Of a stretch of DNA of 64,000 nt, positions 50,723 to 59,242 are shown piece after piece. The number at the start of each line of letters is the position of its first letter. Position 1 is the first letter of the stretch. This DNA comes from Fibrella aquatilis (GTDB taxonomy: Bacteria > Bacteroidota > Bacteroidia > Cytophagales > Spirosomataceae), in contig NZ_JAFMYU010000002.1 in NCBI RefSeq assembly GCF_017353255.1, positions 186,001 through 250,000 of the forward strand, given 5' to 3'. The translations under genes and the position numbers were made by a program. The notes below the pieces were generated by a model. That model made no database searches. It saw only the letters and a list, made by a program, of their open reading frames with translations, and was not told where the DNA came from.

Positions 50723-53713
50723 ATGCCCCGGTTTACTCAACTAACTGCCCTCTTTTTTCTGTTGATTTCGCTGCCTGCCCTAAGCCAGAAACGGGCGCTG
50801 ACGGCGGCTGATTATGACCGCTGGCAAACGGTTCGTTCGGAAAAAATTGCCCCAGATGGTCGCTGGATCGCCTACCAGATTGACCCGCAGGAAGGCGACG
50901 GGCGGTTGGAATTGGTAAGCAGCACCGGCCCACTCAGCAGCCGGACACGCTACGCCTTTGCCCGTGGCTACATGGCGCATTTCACACCCGACAGTAAGTA
51001 TCTGGTGATGCGGCTGAAGGTACCCGTGGCCGATACGCGCAAAGCCAAGTTGAAGAAAAAGAAGCCCGACGAGATGCCCAAAGACAGTCTGCTGGCCCTG
51101 AACCTGGCAACGGGCAAAATCACCAAACTCCCCAACGTGAAGTCGTTTGTGCTGGGGAAAGAGGCAGGGTCTTGGGTGGCGGTGGTGCAGGAACACAAAG
51201 AAGCTACGCCGAAAACAGGGGCCAAATCAGTGGCCCAAAAAGGCGACCAGAAGGACACGCTCAACCCGTTGCCGCCCGTGTCGACTACTGTGGCGAAGGG
51301 CAACACGAAAAAGCCCAAAGGCGACGACCTTACGCTGCTGAACATGGCCGATGGTACCACCAAAACGGTGCGCTACGTCTCGAACGTGGTGATGGCCGAT
51401 AATGGACAGGCCGTTTTTTACAGCAAAGAATCGGCCACAGATTCGTTGAAAACAGGCGAAAAGAGCGTACCGGGGGTGTTTTTGTTTACCACTACAACCG
51501 GCCAAACAACGCTCATCGACACTAGTTCGGCCCGGAAGATTTATAAGGGCCTGGCCATCGACAAACCCGGCAAGCAACTTGCCTGGATGGCCTCTGCCGA
51601 CAGCGCCGGGAGCGACGTGAAGGTGTTTACACTTTACTATAAAAGCCTGCTGCCCCCCGTAGCGGCCAAGGGCAAACGAGCTAAAACGACCACTGCTGAA
51701 CTGCCCTACACGGTCATCGCCGACACGCTGACGAAGGCTTTGCCCAAGGGCTGGTCGGTGAATGAATACCGCGAACCGCAGTTTGCCGATGATGGGAAAC
51801 GGCTGTATTTCTCGGCGTCGCCCATTGCACCGAAACCGACGAAAGACACGCTGACACCGGAGGACGAAAAAGTGAAAATGGACGTCTGGAGCTGGACCGA
51901 CACGCGGCTGCAACCCATGCAGCAAAAGCGGCTAAAAGAAGAAAAAGAACGCGGTTTTCTGGCCGTCTATGACCTCCCCACCAACAGAGTCACGCTACTG
52001 GCCAACCGCGAGGTGCCCACCGTAGCGTTCGACGAGAAAGTAAATACGCGCTACCTGCTTGGCCTGAGCGACTTACCTTATCAGGTGCAATCGTCGTGGG
52101 ATCCCGGTCATACCGACCTGTACCTGATTGACACACAGACGGGTGAGAAAAAGCGGATTGCCGACGACGTGATGGCGTCCAGCCCCAAACTATCGCCCGG
52201 TGGTAAGTACGCTTACTGGTTTGACGAGCGCGATTCGCTGTGGCGGGCGTGGAACATCGACGCGGGCAAACGCATCGACCTTACGCGTGGTCTTCCGGGC
52301 AAATTTTTCGACGAAGAACACGACATGCCCAATTTGCCCGGGTCCTACGGCTCGGCAGGCTGGACCACCGGCGACCGGTATTTGTGGCTCTATGACCGCT
52401 ACGACATCTGGCAGATTGACCCCACTGGCACCGAAAAGCCGCTGAACCTGACGGCGGGCTGGGGTCGTAAAAACAAGATACGCCTCCGCCGCGCCAACCT
52501 GAACGACGACGATGACGCGCCTGCGCCCACACCCACGCCCGGTGCCAACCGTCGTACGCCGGAGAAGCCTATTGACCCGAAGACCGACCTGTTTTTGACG
52601 GGCATTTGGGAGAGTGACAAGGCTACGGGCATCCTGAAAAGCAAAAACGGCCTCGCCGCCACCGATCCCGCCATGCTGACCCGCAGCAACCACCGTTATT
52701 CAGGGCTGAGTAAGGCCAAGCACGCGGCCACCATGACGTTCTACCGGGGCAATTTCCAGGAGTCGGTCAACTTGTTTCAGACGGATACCACGCTGGCTAC
52801 GCCCGTGCAACTTACCCGCACCAACCCGCAGCAGGACAGCATCCGGTGGGGCAGCGTGGAATTGGTAAACTGGGTTGGCACGAACGGGACGAAACTGGAG
52901 GGGTTGCTCTTCAAACCCGAAGGCTTCACCGGCGACACTACCGGCAAGAAGTACCCCATGCTGACGTATTTCTACGAACGCAACGCCGAAACGCTAAACG
53001 ACTACCGCGCACCCAGCCCTAGCCGGTCAACGATAAATATTCCCTACTGCGTCTCAAACGGCTATTTGGTCTTCGTGCCCGACATTGTGTATACCACCGG
53101 TCAGCCCGGCCCGAATGCGTATGACTGCGTGGTGCCGGGGGTGCTGAGCCTGCTCAACAGGGGCTTTGTTGACCGCAGTCGGCTGGGTATTCAGGGGCAA
53201 AGCTGGGGTGGCTACCAGACGGCCTACATCGTCACGCGCACGAACCTGTTCCGCGCCGCCGAAGCCGGGGCTGCCGTAGCCAATATGACGTCGGCCTACG
53301 GGGGTATCCGGTGGGAGACGGGCGTGAGTCGGGCGTTTCAATACGAAAAAACGCAGAGCCGGATTGGGGGTACACTGTGGGATAAGCCCATGAACTACAT
53401 CGAAAACTCGCCGCTGTTCTACGCCAACCGGATAGAAACGCCGCTGCTGCTGATGCACAACGACGCCGACGGGGCCGTGCCCTGGTACCAGGGTATTGAA
53501 TTATTTTCGGCCCTGCGCCGCCTGAATAAGCCCGTCTGGATGCTGGTTTATAACGGCGAAGGCCACAACCTGACGCAGCGCCACAACGCCAAAGATTTAA
53601 GCATCCGCATGTACCAGTTCTTCGATCATTACCTCAAAGACGCCTCTCTGCCAATATGGATGAAAGAGGGACGTACCTCTGTGGAAAAAGATCGCGGCGA
53701 GATGAAGTATTAG
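50723..53713 (+). CDS. Secreted S9-family peptidase (prolyl oligopeptidase type)
   Basis: The protein has 996 residues with a signal peptide (MPRFTQLTALFFLLISLPALS). A long beta-propeller region (about 30-700) precedes a C-terminal alpha/beta hydrolase with Ser827 in GQSWGG, an acid in HNDADGAV (Asp914/Asp916) and His948 in GEGHNL. It is considerably longer than typical dipeptidyl peptidases because of Lys/Thr/Pro-rich inserts in the propeller (residues 150-200). It probably works in the periplasm or outside on peptides. Convergent with the hydrolase fragment at 53881. Confidence 0.93.
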   Translation: MPRFTQLTALFFLLISLPALSQKRALTAADYDRWQTVRSEKIAPDGRWIAYQIDPQEGDGRLELVSSTGPLSSRTRYAFARGYMAHFTPDSKYLVMRLKVPVADTRKAKLKKKKPDEMPKDSLLALNLATGKITKLPNVKSFVLGKEAGSWVAVVQEHKEATPKTGAKSVAQKGDQKDTLNPLPPVSTTVAKGNTKKPKGDDLTLLNMADGTTKTVRYVSNVVMADNGQAVFYSKESATDSLKTGEKSVPGVFLFTTTTGQTTLIDTSSARKIYKGLAIDKPGKQLAWMASADSAGSDVKVFTLYYKSLLPPVAAKGKRAKTTTAELPYTVIADTLTKALPKGWSVNEYREPQFADDGKRLYFSASPIAPKPTKDTLTPEDEKVKMDVWSWTDTRLQPMQQKRLKEEKERGFLAVYDLPTNRVTLLANREVPTVAFDEKVNTRYLLGLSDLPYQVQSSWDPGHTDLYLIDTQTGEKKRIADDVMASSPKLSPGGKYAYWFDERDSLWRAWNIDAGKRIDLTRGLPGKFFDEEHDMPNLPGSYGSAGWTTGDRYLWLYDRYDIWQIDPTGTEKPLNLTAGWGRKNKIRLRRANLNDDDDAPAPTPTPGANRRTPEKPIDPKTDLFLTGIWESDKATGILKSKNGLAATDPAMLTRSNHRYSGLSKAKHAATMTFYRGNFQESVNLFQTDTTLATPVQLTRTNPQQDSIRWGSVELVNWVGTNGTKLEGLLFKPEGFTGDTTGKKYPMLTYFYERNAETLNDYRAPSPSRSTINIPYCVSNGYLVFVPDIVYTTGQPGPNAYDCVVPGVLSLLNRGFVDRSRLGIQGQSWGGYQTAYIVTRTNLFRAAEAGAAVANMTSAYGGIRWETGVSRAFQYEKTQSRIGGTLWDKPMNYIENSPLFYANRIETPLLLMHNDADGAVPWYQGIELFSALRRLNKPVWMLVYNGEGHNLTQRHNAKDLSIRMYQFFDHYLKDASLPIWMKEGRTSVEKDRGEMKY

Positions 53714-53715
53714 GG

Positions 53716-53880
53716 AAAAGGTTTTTTAGACAGAGTTGTTTAGGACAGGATTATCAGGATAGCAGCGGACGCCGCGCGGGATTGACAGAATTTTTCTTTG
53801 CTATACCGAATCAATCGCAAGCAAAAAAAGAAATCCTGTCCATCCTGAAATCCTGATAATCCTGTCAAAAAACCCTTTTT
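53716..53880. repeat. Long imperfect inverted repeat (ACAGGATTATCAGGAT family)
   Basis: GGACAGGATTATCAGGAT on the left pairs with ATCCTGATAATCCTGTC on the right, with an outer AAAAGG/CCTTTT part and an inner segment carrying GATTGACAGAATTTTTCTTT. The left arm has an extra 16-base insertion. From general knowledge this word family is common in Bacteroidota. It fills the space between convergent genes. Confidence 0.85.
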
Positions 53881-54174
53881 TTAAATCCCCCGTCGTATTG
53901 CTTTATAAAACGCGTCGGCCACTCCTGTCCTTATATCCAGTTCGCTGATTTTATTGTTGTTGCGGGTGGGGTAGACGCGCTTGCGGAGGAAGACGTAGTT
54001 GAGGCCTACGGCGGGGTTGATCCAGGTAAAGGTGCCGGTATAGATGGCTAAATTACCGAAGCTGATATCGGGCAGAATACCACTGCTACGGCAATAATGG
54101 ATGATGCTATATCCTTTTGTGGCTCGGTTCCCTGAATAATAAGTTTCTACATTATTCATTTGTTTAATTACCAA
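53881..54174 (-). pseudogene. Duplicated 3' fragment of the GH3/beta-lactamase hydrolase
   Basis: The last about 57 codons (YTGTFTWINPAVGLNYVFL to FYKAIRRG) are a close copy of the C-terminus of the hydrolase at 54992-58012, which reads YTGTFTWIDPAVGLNYVFLC to FYKAIRRG. DNA identity appears around 80% over 53885-54055 versus 55015-55185, in the same orientation. The upstream 40 codons do not match and the HSG active-site motif is lost (SFGNLA in place of SYGHSG). It is a non-functional tail, possibly a relic of an insertion or duplication event. Confidence 0.85.
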
Positions 54175-54190
54175 ACAAAGTGTATTTTTG
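54159..54190 (+). promoter_or_regulatory. Predicted promoter of the small-gene pair
   Basis: TTTG (54159-54162), a 20-nt spacer and TATTTTTG (54183-54190) match the Bacteroidota consensus well. It lies 38 nt before the ATG at 54228. Confidence 0.7.
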
Positions 54191-54227
54191 TATCGTCCTC
54201 CACAGGAGCGGCACCAAACTAACTGCT

Positions 54228-54410
54228 ATGTTTCAAGGTATCTTAAACCGGCTTAACCGCCAGATTCAGCTTCTGGAGAGCGTATTAACATCCGTGCGTG
54301 ATCTCATCACCGACAAGGGCGAAGCCAGCCCGGAAGTGCAAGCATACATCGACGAGGCGCTTGATGAACTATTTACCCTCTACGCTACTCGTCAGGACTT
54401 TCTAATGTAA
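54228..54410 (+). CDS. Small protein of unknown function
   Basis: The 60-residue protein starts at the ATG at 54228 (MFQGILNRLNRQIQLLESVL). It is one acidic helical hairpin by appearance, with no recognised motif. The good promoter 38 nt upstream and the clean start support it as a real gene. It precedes the helix-turn-helix protein gene by about 100 nt. It lies in the 1-kb segment flanked by the hydrolase 3'-end copies. Confidence 0.6.
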   Translation: MFQGILNRLNRQIQLLESVLTSVRDLITDKGEASPEVQAYIDEALDELFTLYATRQDFLM

Positions 54411-54453
54411 AAAAAAAGGAGGGCTAACCACTCTTACTCACTTGTCCAAGAAA

Positions 54454-54477
54454 ATAAATTTTATAGAATTTATTTCG
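54454..54477. repeat. Small AT-rich palindrome upstream of the HTH gene
   Basis: AAATAAATT and AATTTATTT flank TTATAG (54463-54468). It lies 30 nt before the ATG at 54508, a possible operator for the HTH protein itself or a promoter part. Confidence 0.35.
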
Positions 54478-54507
54478 TTAACCACTCGCACAATAACCAC
54501 TCGTACC

Positions 54508-54906
54508 ATGACAACCAGCGAACTCATCGCCCAAATTCAGGCTGTAGACACGCCTGAAGCAATGGCTAAAGTCGATGCCCTTATCCGTAGCCAGCCTGGC
54601 AAAATGGCCCCCGCCGTGCAGGAGGCCCTGTTGGCGAAACTGGCCGAAGTAACCCAGCAAAGCAAAGAACTGCGGGCTAACATTCGCGAAGTGCTGATGC
54701 TGAACGGCGTGGAATACCCGCTCACCGACTGGTTAACACCCGCCGCCTATGCCCGCCGCTTCGGTCTGCCCAACGTATCTACCGTTACCAACTGGATCAG
54801 TCGAGGGGTAATTCCTGCCGAGCACATCCGCGAGGTACCTTCCCTTGGCCTTCGGCTCATTAAGGCCGTAGCGCATGCCGCCCGCCAATATGAACGGGCA
54901 GCGTAG
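54508..54906 (+). CDS. Helix-turn-helix (excisionase/MerR-like) small protein
   Basis: The protein has 132 residues from the ATG at 54508; an upstream TTG start is less likely. The N-terminal half is helical (SELIAQIQAVDTPEAMAKVD). The C-terminal part (about 75-125) reads LTPAAYARRFGLPNVSTVTN and WISRGVIPAEHIREVPSLGL, a winged helix-turn-helix pattern of the MerR/excisionase kind in which an HTH is followed by a Gly-Val-Ile-Pro turn. It probably binds DNA. It is followed by a very strong terminator. Confidence 0.7.
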   Translation: MTTSELIAQIQAVDTPEAMAKVDALIRSQPGKMAPAVQEALLAKLAEVTQQSKELRANIREVLMLNGVEYPLTDWLTPAAYARRFGLPNVSTVTNWISRGVIPAEHIREVPSLGLRLIKAVAHAARQYERAA

Positions 54907-54921
54907 GCTTACTTTCGTATG

Positions 54922-54984
54922 GCTGGAAGCATAAAACAAAACCCCGCTGGTCTTACCAGCGGGGTTTTGTTTTATGCTTCCAGC
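54922..54984. terminator. Perfect 30-bp stem terminator between HTH and hydrolase genes
   Basis: GCTGGAAGCATAAAACAAAA plus CCCCGCTGGT pairs perfectly with its complement around a 3-base loop (54952-54954). It is bidirectional and lies between convergent genes. The central CCCCGCTGG/CCAGCGGGG part with flanking A/T runs is a classic terminator; the outer 10 bp are an extension. Confidence 0.93.
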
Positions 54985-54991
54985 GACGTGT

Positions 54992-57900
54992 TTATTGAAT
55001 GGCCGTTGCTCCCCGTCTGATCGCCTTGTAAAACGCATCGGCGACGCCAGTGCGGATGCCTAGTTCGCTGATTTTGTTGTTGTTGCGGGTGGGGTAAACG
55101 CGGTTGCAGAGGAAGACGTAGTTGAGACCCACGGCTGGGTCGATCCAGGTGAAGGTGCCCGTGTAGCCTGAGTGCCCGTAGCTGGACGGACTGGCTAGGC
55201 GGGGGGCGTTGCCGTTGTATTTGTAGGCGGCTTTTTCAAAACCCAGCCCGCGGCGGTTGCCAAGTTCGGGGAATTGGTAGCGCGTGAATTCCGTAATCGT
55301 TTCGGGTTTGATCAACTGCCGGTCGCCGTAGGTGCCGTGTTGCAGGTAAAGCTGCGTGAGCTTCATCAGGTCGTTGGCGGTGCCAAACAGACCCGCGTGG
55401 CCCGACAGGCCGCCCAGCATGGCCGCGCCCTCGTCGTGCACCCGTCCCCAGATCAGCGTTTTGCGGAACAGCGAATCATATTCAGTGGGCACAATCCGGC
55501 TCAGCGGGTAGAACCGGCGGGGGTTATAGGTCAGCGTGTTGGCACCAATGGGCCGGTAGAGGCTGTCTTTCAGGTACCCCTCGAAATCGCGGCCTGTGAT
55601 GCGCTGCACAAGCTGCGGGTAGAGATAAAACGACAGGTCGCTGTAGACGTATTCTTTCTTGGCGTTCAGCGGCGAATCTTTGATCAGCTCGAAGATGGTG
55701 CTGGGGTACTTTTTGAACAAAAACAGGCTGTCAGTCACCTCAATGGGGTATCGATTGCTGCGTTCGGCCACGAAGGTCTTCTTTTTGAAGGTGCCGTCGG
55801 GGTTTTTGGTAGCCTGCCAGAAGGGTATCCACGCCTTTAGTTTGGCCTGGTGGGTGAGCACGTCGCGCCACCGGATCGTGTCTTTGTTCGACTTCCGGTA
55901 GCCGGGCAAATACTCGCCCATGGTGCCGTCGATGTTGAATTTTCCGGCATCGACCAGGCGCATGAGGGCGGGGGTAGAGGTGCTGATTTTCGTAACCGAC
56001 GCAAAGTCGTAGAGGTCGTCAAGCTGGGTAATTTCGGCTTTGCCGCCCAGGCTGGTGTCGTAGGTGTGTTTGCCGTAGGCTTTGCGGAAAATCACCTTGC
56101 CATCCTTCGCCAACTGCACTACGCAGCCGGGAAATGCCTTCGCGTTTAGCCCCAGGTTCACCACCGAATCAACCTGTTGCGCGAGGTATGCACTGCTGAT
56201 GCCCACCTCTTCGGGGATCGTGTATTTCAGCCGACCAATGGGCTGAATGGTCATGCCGTCGCCCACGCGGAAGGTTTGATTGACCGTCACCGGCAACCGC
56301 CCCGACGCGCCGATGGCCCCGAAGATGAGTTGCGCCGACAGATCTTCGGTGAAATCGGTCAGCTGATAGGGCATCACCAGCGCCTTTGCACCTTCCAGAT
56401 CGGGCAGTTTATCCAGCACGTAGGGGTTGCCAAACACCGTAACAATGGCCTTGCCGGTAGCCACCAGTTTCTGCACCAGTTCGGCGGTGCGGGCCTGCAT
56501 ACCGTATTTGGCGGGCCTGATATTGTTCAGGTGTATGCCTACCAGTACCGTATTAAACTGCCCCAGCGTGTCCAGAACGGCCTTTATTTCGGCATCTGTT
56601 GATTTCGACGACAGCACAAACGGCGTCACGGACGTATAGTCGGCAAGGCGGTTTTGGAACACCGTAGGGGCTGTGGCTTCAAGCGAAACCGAAGCAATGC
56701 GGAGCGTGTCGAGGCGTTGCAGGGGCAGATTGTTGTTGGGGTTGGCCAACACCGTGAGCGCGGCTTCGGTGAGACGACGGTTAATCACCTCCGACTCGGG
56801 GCGGTTCAGGTCGGCCACCAGGTTGTCGAGCACCACGGGGCGGTAATTGTTCAGCCCCACCCAGTATTTGGCCAGCAGCATCTTGCGGCAGCGGTCCCTG
56901 ATTTCGCTTAGGGCCAGGGTCCGTTCGTCGGCGGCTTTGCAGATCTCGGTCATGGCGCGGGGTATGTTTTCGGTGAACTCGAGCACGTCCATGCCCGCTT
57001 CCAGCCCGCGCCGGTCGGCTAGACCAGAGGGAAAATATTTGGTCAGGCCCTTCATGTTCATGGCGTCGGAAAAGACCAGCCCGCCAAAGCCAAGTTCATT
57101 TTTCAGCAGCCCCGTCACGATGTTGGGCGAGAGCGTCGACGACCGGTTGCGGGTGGTGTCGAGGGCGGGCACGCTCAGGTGCGCCACCATCACGCCTGCT
57201 GCCCCGGCCCTGATCAGTTCGCGGAAGGGGTATAGTTCGAGGCTATCCAGCTGCGCCCGGCTTTTGTTGATCAGGGGCAAATCGAAGTGCGAATCGGTGC
57301 CGGTGTCGCCGTGACCAGGAAAGTGTTTGAGGGTGGTTAACAGGCGGTTATCCTGCATGCCGCGCATGTAGGCCAGGGCTTTGCGGGCCACGGCGTACTT
57401 GTCTTCGCCAAACGACCGGAAGTTGATGACAGGGTTATTGGCGTTGTTGTTGACGTCGGCGTCGGGCGCGAAATTGACGTACATACCCAGCCGCCGCATC
57501 TGCCGGGCCAGGTCGGTACCCATGTCGTAGATGAGCTTTTCGGACGTCTGCGGCATACCGCCGAGGGTCATCTGGTAGGGAAACCGCACGGTGCTGTCGA
57601 GGCGCATGGCAATGCCCCACTCGGCATCCATTGCCACCAGCAGCGGCACCGCCGACGCGGCCTGCAATCGGTTGTTGAGTTTGGCCTGCCGGATGGGTCC
57701 GCCCTGGAAAAACACCACGCCACCCAGCTTGTAGGTGCGTACGAGCGTGGTGAGCGAATCTTCGTAGCCAGCGGTCCGGTTGGAATAGCCCGCCACCATA
57801 ATCAGCTGCGCAATCTGCTCGTCTAGCGGCATACGTGCCATAATGGAGTCGGCCCAGCGGCTGGCGCGGACATCGTTGCGCAGAAACGGCGGCAATGCAT

Positions 57901-58012
57901 TGGCCGAACGGATCGGTTTTGAAGTGGGAGCGGTGCCCATTTGGGCAAAGCCGGGGGCGGCGAGGGTGAGCAGTAAAAGCAGTGCGGCAAGCGTACGTCG
58001 GCAAGCAGTCAT
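54992..58012 (-). CDS. GH3 beta-N-acetylhexosaminidase fused to a serine beta-lactamase-type hydrolase
   Basis: The protein has 1006 residues from the ATG at 58012, giving a signal peptide; the longer frame to 58105 runs into a repeat. Residues 40-400 form a GH3 domain with the NagZ signature KHFPGHGDTGTDSH (from Lys229) and a Gly/Asp-rich nucleophile region (VFSDAMNMKGL). Residues 640-1000 form a class C beta-lactamase-like domain with Ser672-V-T-K675, YSD and HSG motifs. The fusion suggests coupled sugar and peptide trimming of cell-wall fragments in the periplasm. A copy of its 3' end lies at 53881. Confidence 0.92.
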   Translation of the reverse strand: MTACRRTLAALLLLLTLAAPGFAQMGTAPTSKPIRSANALPPFLRNDVRASRWADSIMARMPLDEQIAQLIMVAGYSNRTAGYEDSLTTLVRTYKLGGVVFFQGGPIRQAKLNNRLQAASAVPLLVAMDAEWGIAMRLDSTVRFPYQMTLGGMPQTSEKLIYDMGTDLARQMRRLGMYVNFAPDADVNNNANNPVINFRSFGEDKYAVARKALAYMRGMQDNRLLTTLKHFPGHGDTGTDSHFDLPLINKSRAQLDSLELYPFRELIRAGAAGVMVAHLSVPALDTTRNRSSTLSPNIVTGLLKNELGFGGLVFSDAMNMKGLTKYFPSGLADRRGLEAGMDVLEFTENIPRAMTEICKAADERTLALSEIRDRCRKMLLAKYWVGLNNYRPVVLDNLVADLNRPESEVINRRLTEAALTVLANPNNNLPLQRLDTLRIASVSLEATAPTVFQNRLADYTSVTPFVLSSKSTDAEIKAVLDTLGQFNTVLVGIHLNNIRPAKYGMQARTAELVQKLVATGKAIVTVFGNPYVLDKLPDLEGAKALVMPYQLTDFTEDLSAQLIFGAIGASGRLPVTVNQTFRVGDGMTIQPIGRLKYTIPEEVGISSAYLAQQVDSVVNLGLNAKAFPGCVVQLAKDGKVIFRKAYGKHTYDTSLGGKAEITQLDDLYDFASVTKISTSTPALMRLVDAGKFNIDGTMGEYLPGYRKSNKDTIRWRDVLTHQAKLKAWIPFWQATKNPDGTFKKKTFVAERSNRYPIEVTDSLFLFKKYPSTIFELIKDSPLNAKKEYVYSDLSFYLYPQLVQRITGRDFEGYLKDSLYRPIGANTLTYNPRRFYPLSRIVPTEYDSLFRKTLIWGRVHDEGAAMLGGLSGHAGLFGTANDLMKLTQLYLQHGTYGDRQLIKPETITEFTRYQFPELGNRRGLGFEKAAYKYNGNAPRLASPSSYGHSGYTGTFTWIDPAVGLNYVFLCNRVYPTRNNNKISELGIRTGVADAFYKAIRRGATAIQ

Positions 58013-58051
58013 TCCGTATGAGATCAAATTAGCTAGATCAAAAGTAACAGT

Positions 58052-58174
58052 TGTAGCGCAGGCTTCAGCCTGTTTCTTGATGCGAAAGCAATAGACTGCG
58101 GCCATTCTTACCCTACTTTATTGCTTTCGTGTCAAGATACAGGCTGGGCGCCCCCGGCTGAAGCCTGCGCTACA
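58052..58174. repeat. Imperfect inverted repeat (GTAGCGCAGGCTTCAGCCTG family)
   Basis: TGTAGCGCAGGCTTCAGCCT (left) pairs with GGCTGAAGCCTGCGCTACA (right); inside, TCTTGATGCGAAAGCAATA pairs with TATTGCTTTCGTGTCAAGA. The right arm has an extra GGGCGCCCCC insert. The inner GCGAAAGCAATA part also occurs at 8233-8244. It lies in the divergent region between the hydrolase and AraC genes, unusual for its kind. Confidence 0.9.
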
Positions 58175-58179
58175 TCCGC

Positions 58180-58187
58180 TATCTTTG
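58180..58187 (+). promoter_or_regulatory. Predicted -7 element of the AraC gene
   Basis: TATCTTTG is an exact TAnnTTTG match, 20 nt before the ATG at 58207. Confidence 0.5.
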
Positions 58188-58206
58188 ATTTTTATAACGG
58201 CTACTT

Positions 58207-59136
58207 ATGAAAACCAGCTCAATCGATGATTTTTCGGCTAGTATCGTCACCGCTGATAAACCCGCCGCCGATCCCTTATTGTTGGTGGGCGCTGTGGGGG
58301 AGGTTAGCCAATTCAACCTGTTCAATATGGCCGATTTGATGCGCACGTACCGCAGCCGGCCACCGATGACGTTTGACCGCCGACCGTTCTATAAAATCAG
58401 CCTGCTTCGTGGGCGAAGCCGGGTAGAATATACCGACCGGGTGGTGGAGATTGATCAGAGCAGCCTGTTTTTTGCCACGCCCAGAGAACCCTACCGCTGG
58501 GTGCCCTACGACCTGGCCCAGACCGGTTACTTCTGTGTCTTCACCGACGAGTTTTTGCTACCCGCCAAGAGTGGTATCGTGCTGGATGATTTACCGATTT
58601 TTCAGCCGGGAAGCTATCCGGTATGGTCCATCACCGATGCACAATACGAGGCTATTGAGGCCATATTCCAGAAAATGGCGCTGGAAATTACGTCCGACTA
58701 CACCTTTAAATACAGCCTGTTGCGCACCTATTTGCTGGAGTTGATTCATGCCGGGCAAAAGCTACAGCCTGGGCCGACACAGGCGCTGCCGCACACAGCG
58801 TCGACGCGGGTAACGGCCCAGTTTACCGAACTGCTGGAACGGCAGTTTCCCCTGGGCACCCCCCGTCAGCAGTTGCGTCTGCGTACGGCCAAAGACTACG
58901 CCGACCAGTTGGCTGTACACGTCAACCACCTTAACCGGGTGCTGAAAGAAACCACCGGCCACACCACCACCGCGCTTATTGGCAGCCGGGTGGCGCAGGA
59001 GGCGCGGATTCTCCTCAAACAAACCAACTGGACTGTCTCGGAAATTGCCGAGAGTCTGGGCTTCGCCAACGTGGCCCACTTTTGCAGCTTTTTCAAACGA
59101 CAGACCACCCTCACCCCCGGCTCTTTTCGAGAATGA
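58207..59136 (+). CDS. AraC-family transcriptional regulator
   Basis: The 309-residue protein has an N-terminal cupin-like effector domain (about 60-150) and a C-terminal double helix-turn-helix of AraC type (about 210-305), with HVNHLNRVLKETTGHTTTAL and AESLGFANVAHFCSFFKRQT. It resembles the activators that sit beside short oxidoreductase genes. The NAD-dependent epimerase gene follows 106 nt later on the same strand and is the likely target. The ligand is not known. Confidence 0.93.
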   Translation: MKTSSIDDFSASIVTADKPAADPLLLVGAVGEVSQFNLFNMADLMRTYRSRPPMTFDRRPFYKISLLRGRSRVEYTDRVVEIDQSSLFFATPREPYRWVPYDLAQTGYFCVFTDEFLLPAKSGIVLDDLPIFQPGSYPVWSITDAQYEAIEAIFQKMALEITSDYTFKYSLLRTYLLELIHAGQKLQPGPTQALPHTASTRVTAQFTELLERQFPLGTPRQQLRLRTAKDYADQLAVHVNHLNRVLKETTGHTTTALIGSRVAQEARILLKQTNWTVSEIAESLGFANVAHFCSFFKRQTTLTPGSFRE

Positions 59137-59242
59137 GCTGATTGTTTGAATTATGTAATAGATGGTTTGACCGGCGTAGACCCGGTCTGACCCCATTGCC
59201 AGACCTTTGTGGCGTAGTTAACAACCATAAAACAGGCAACGT

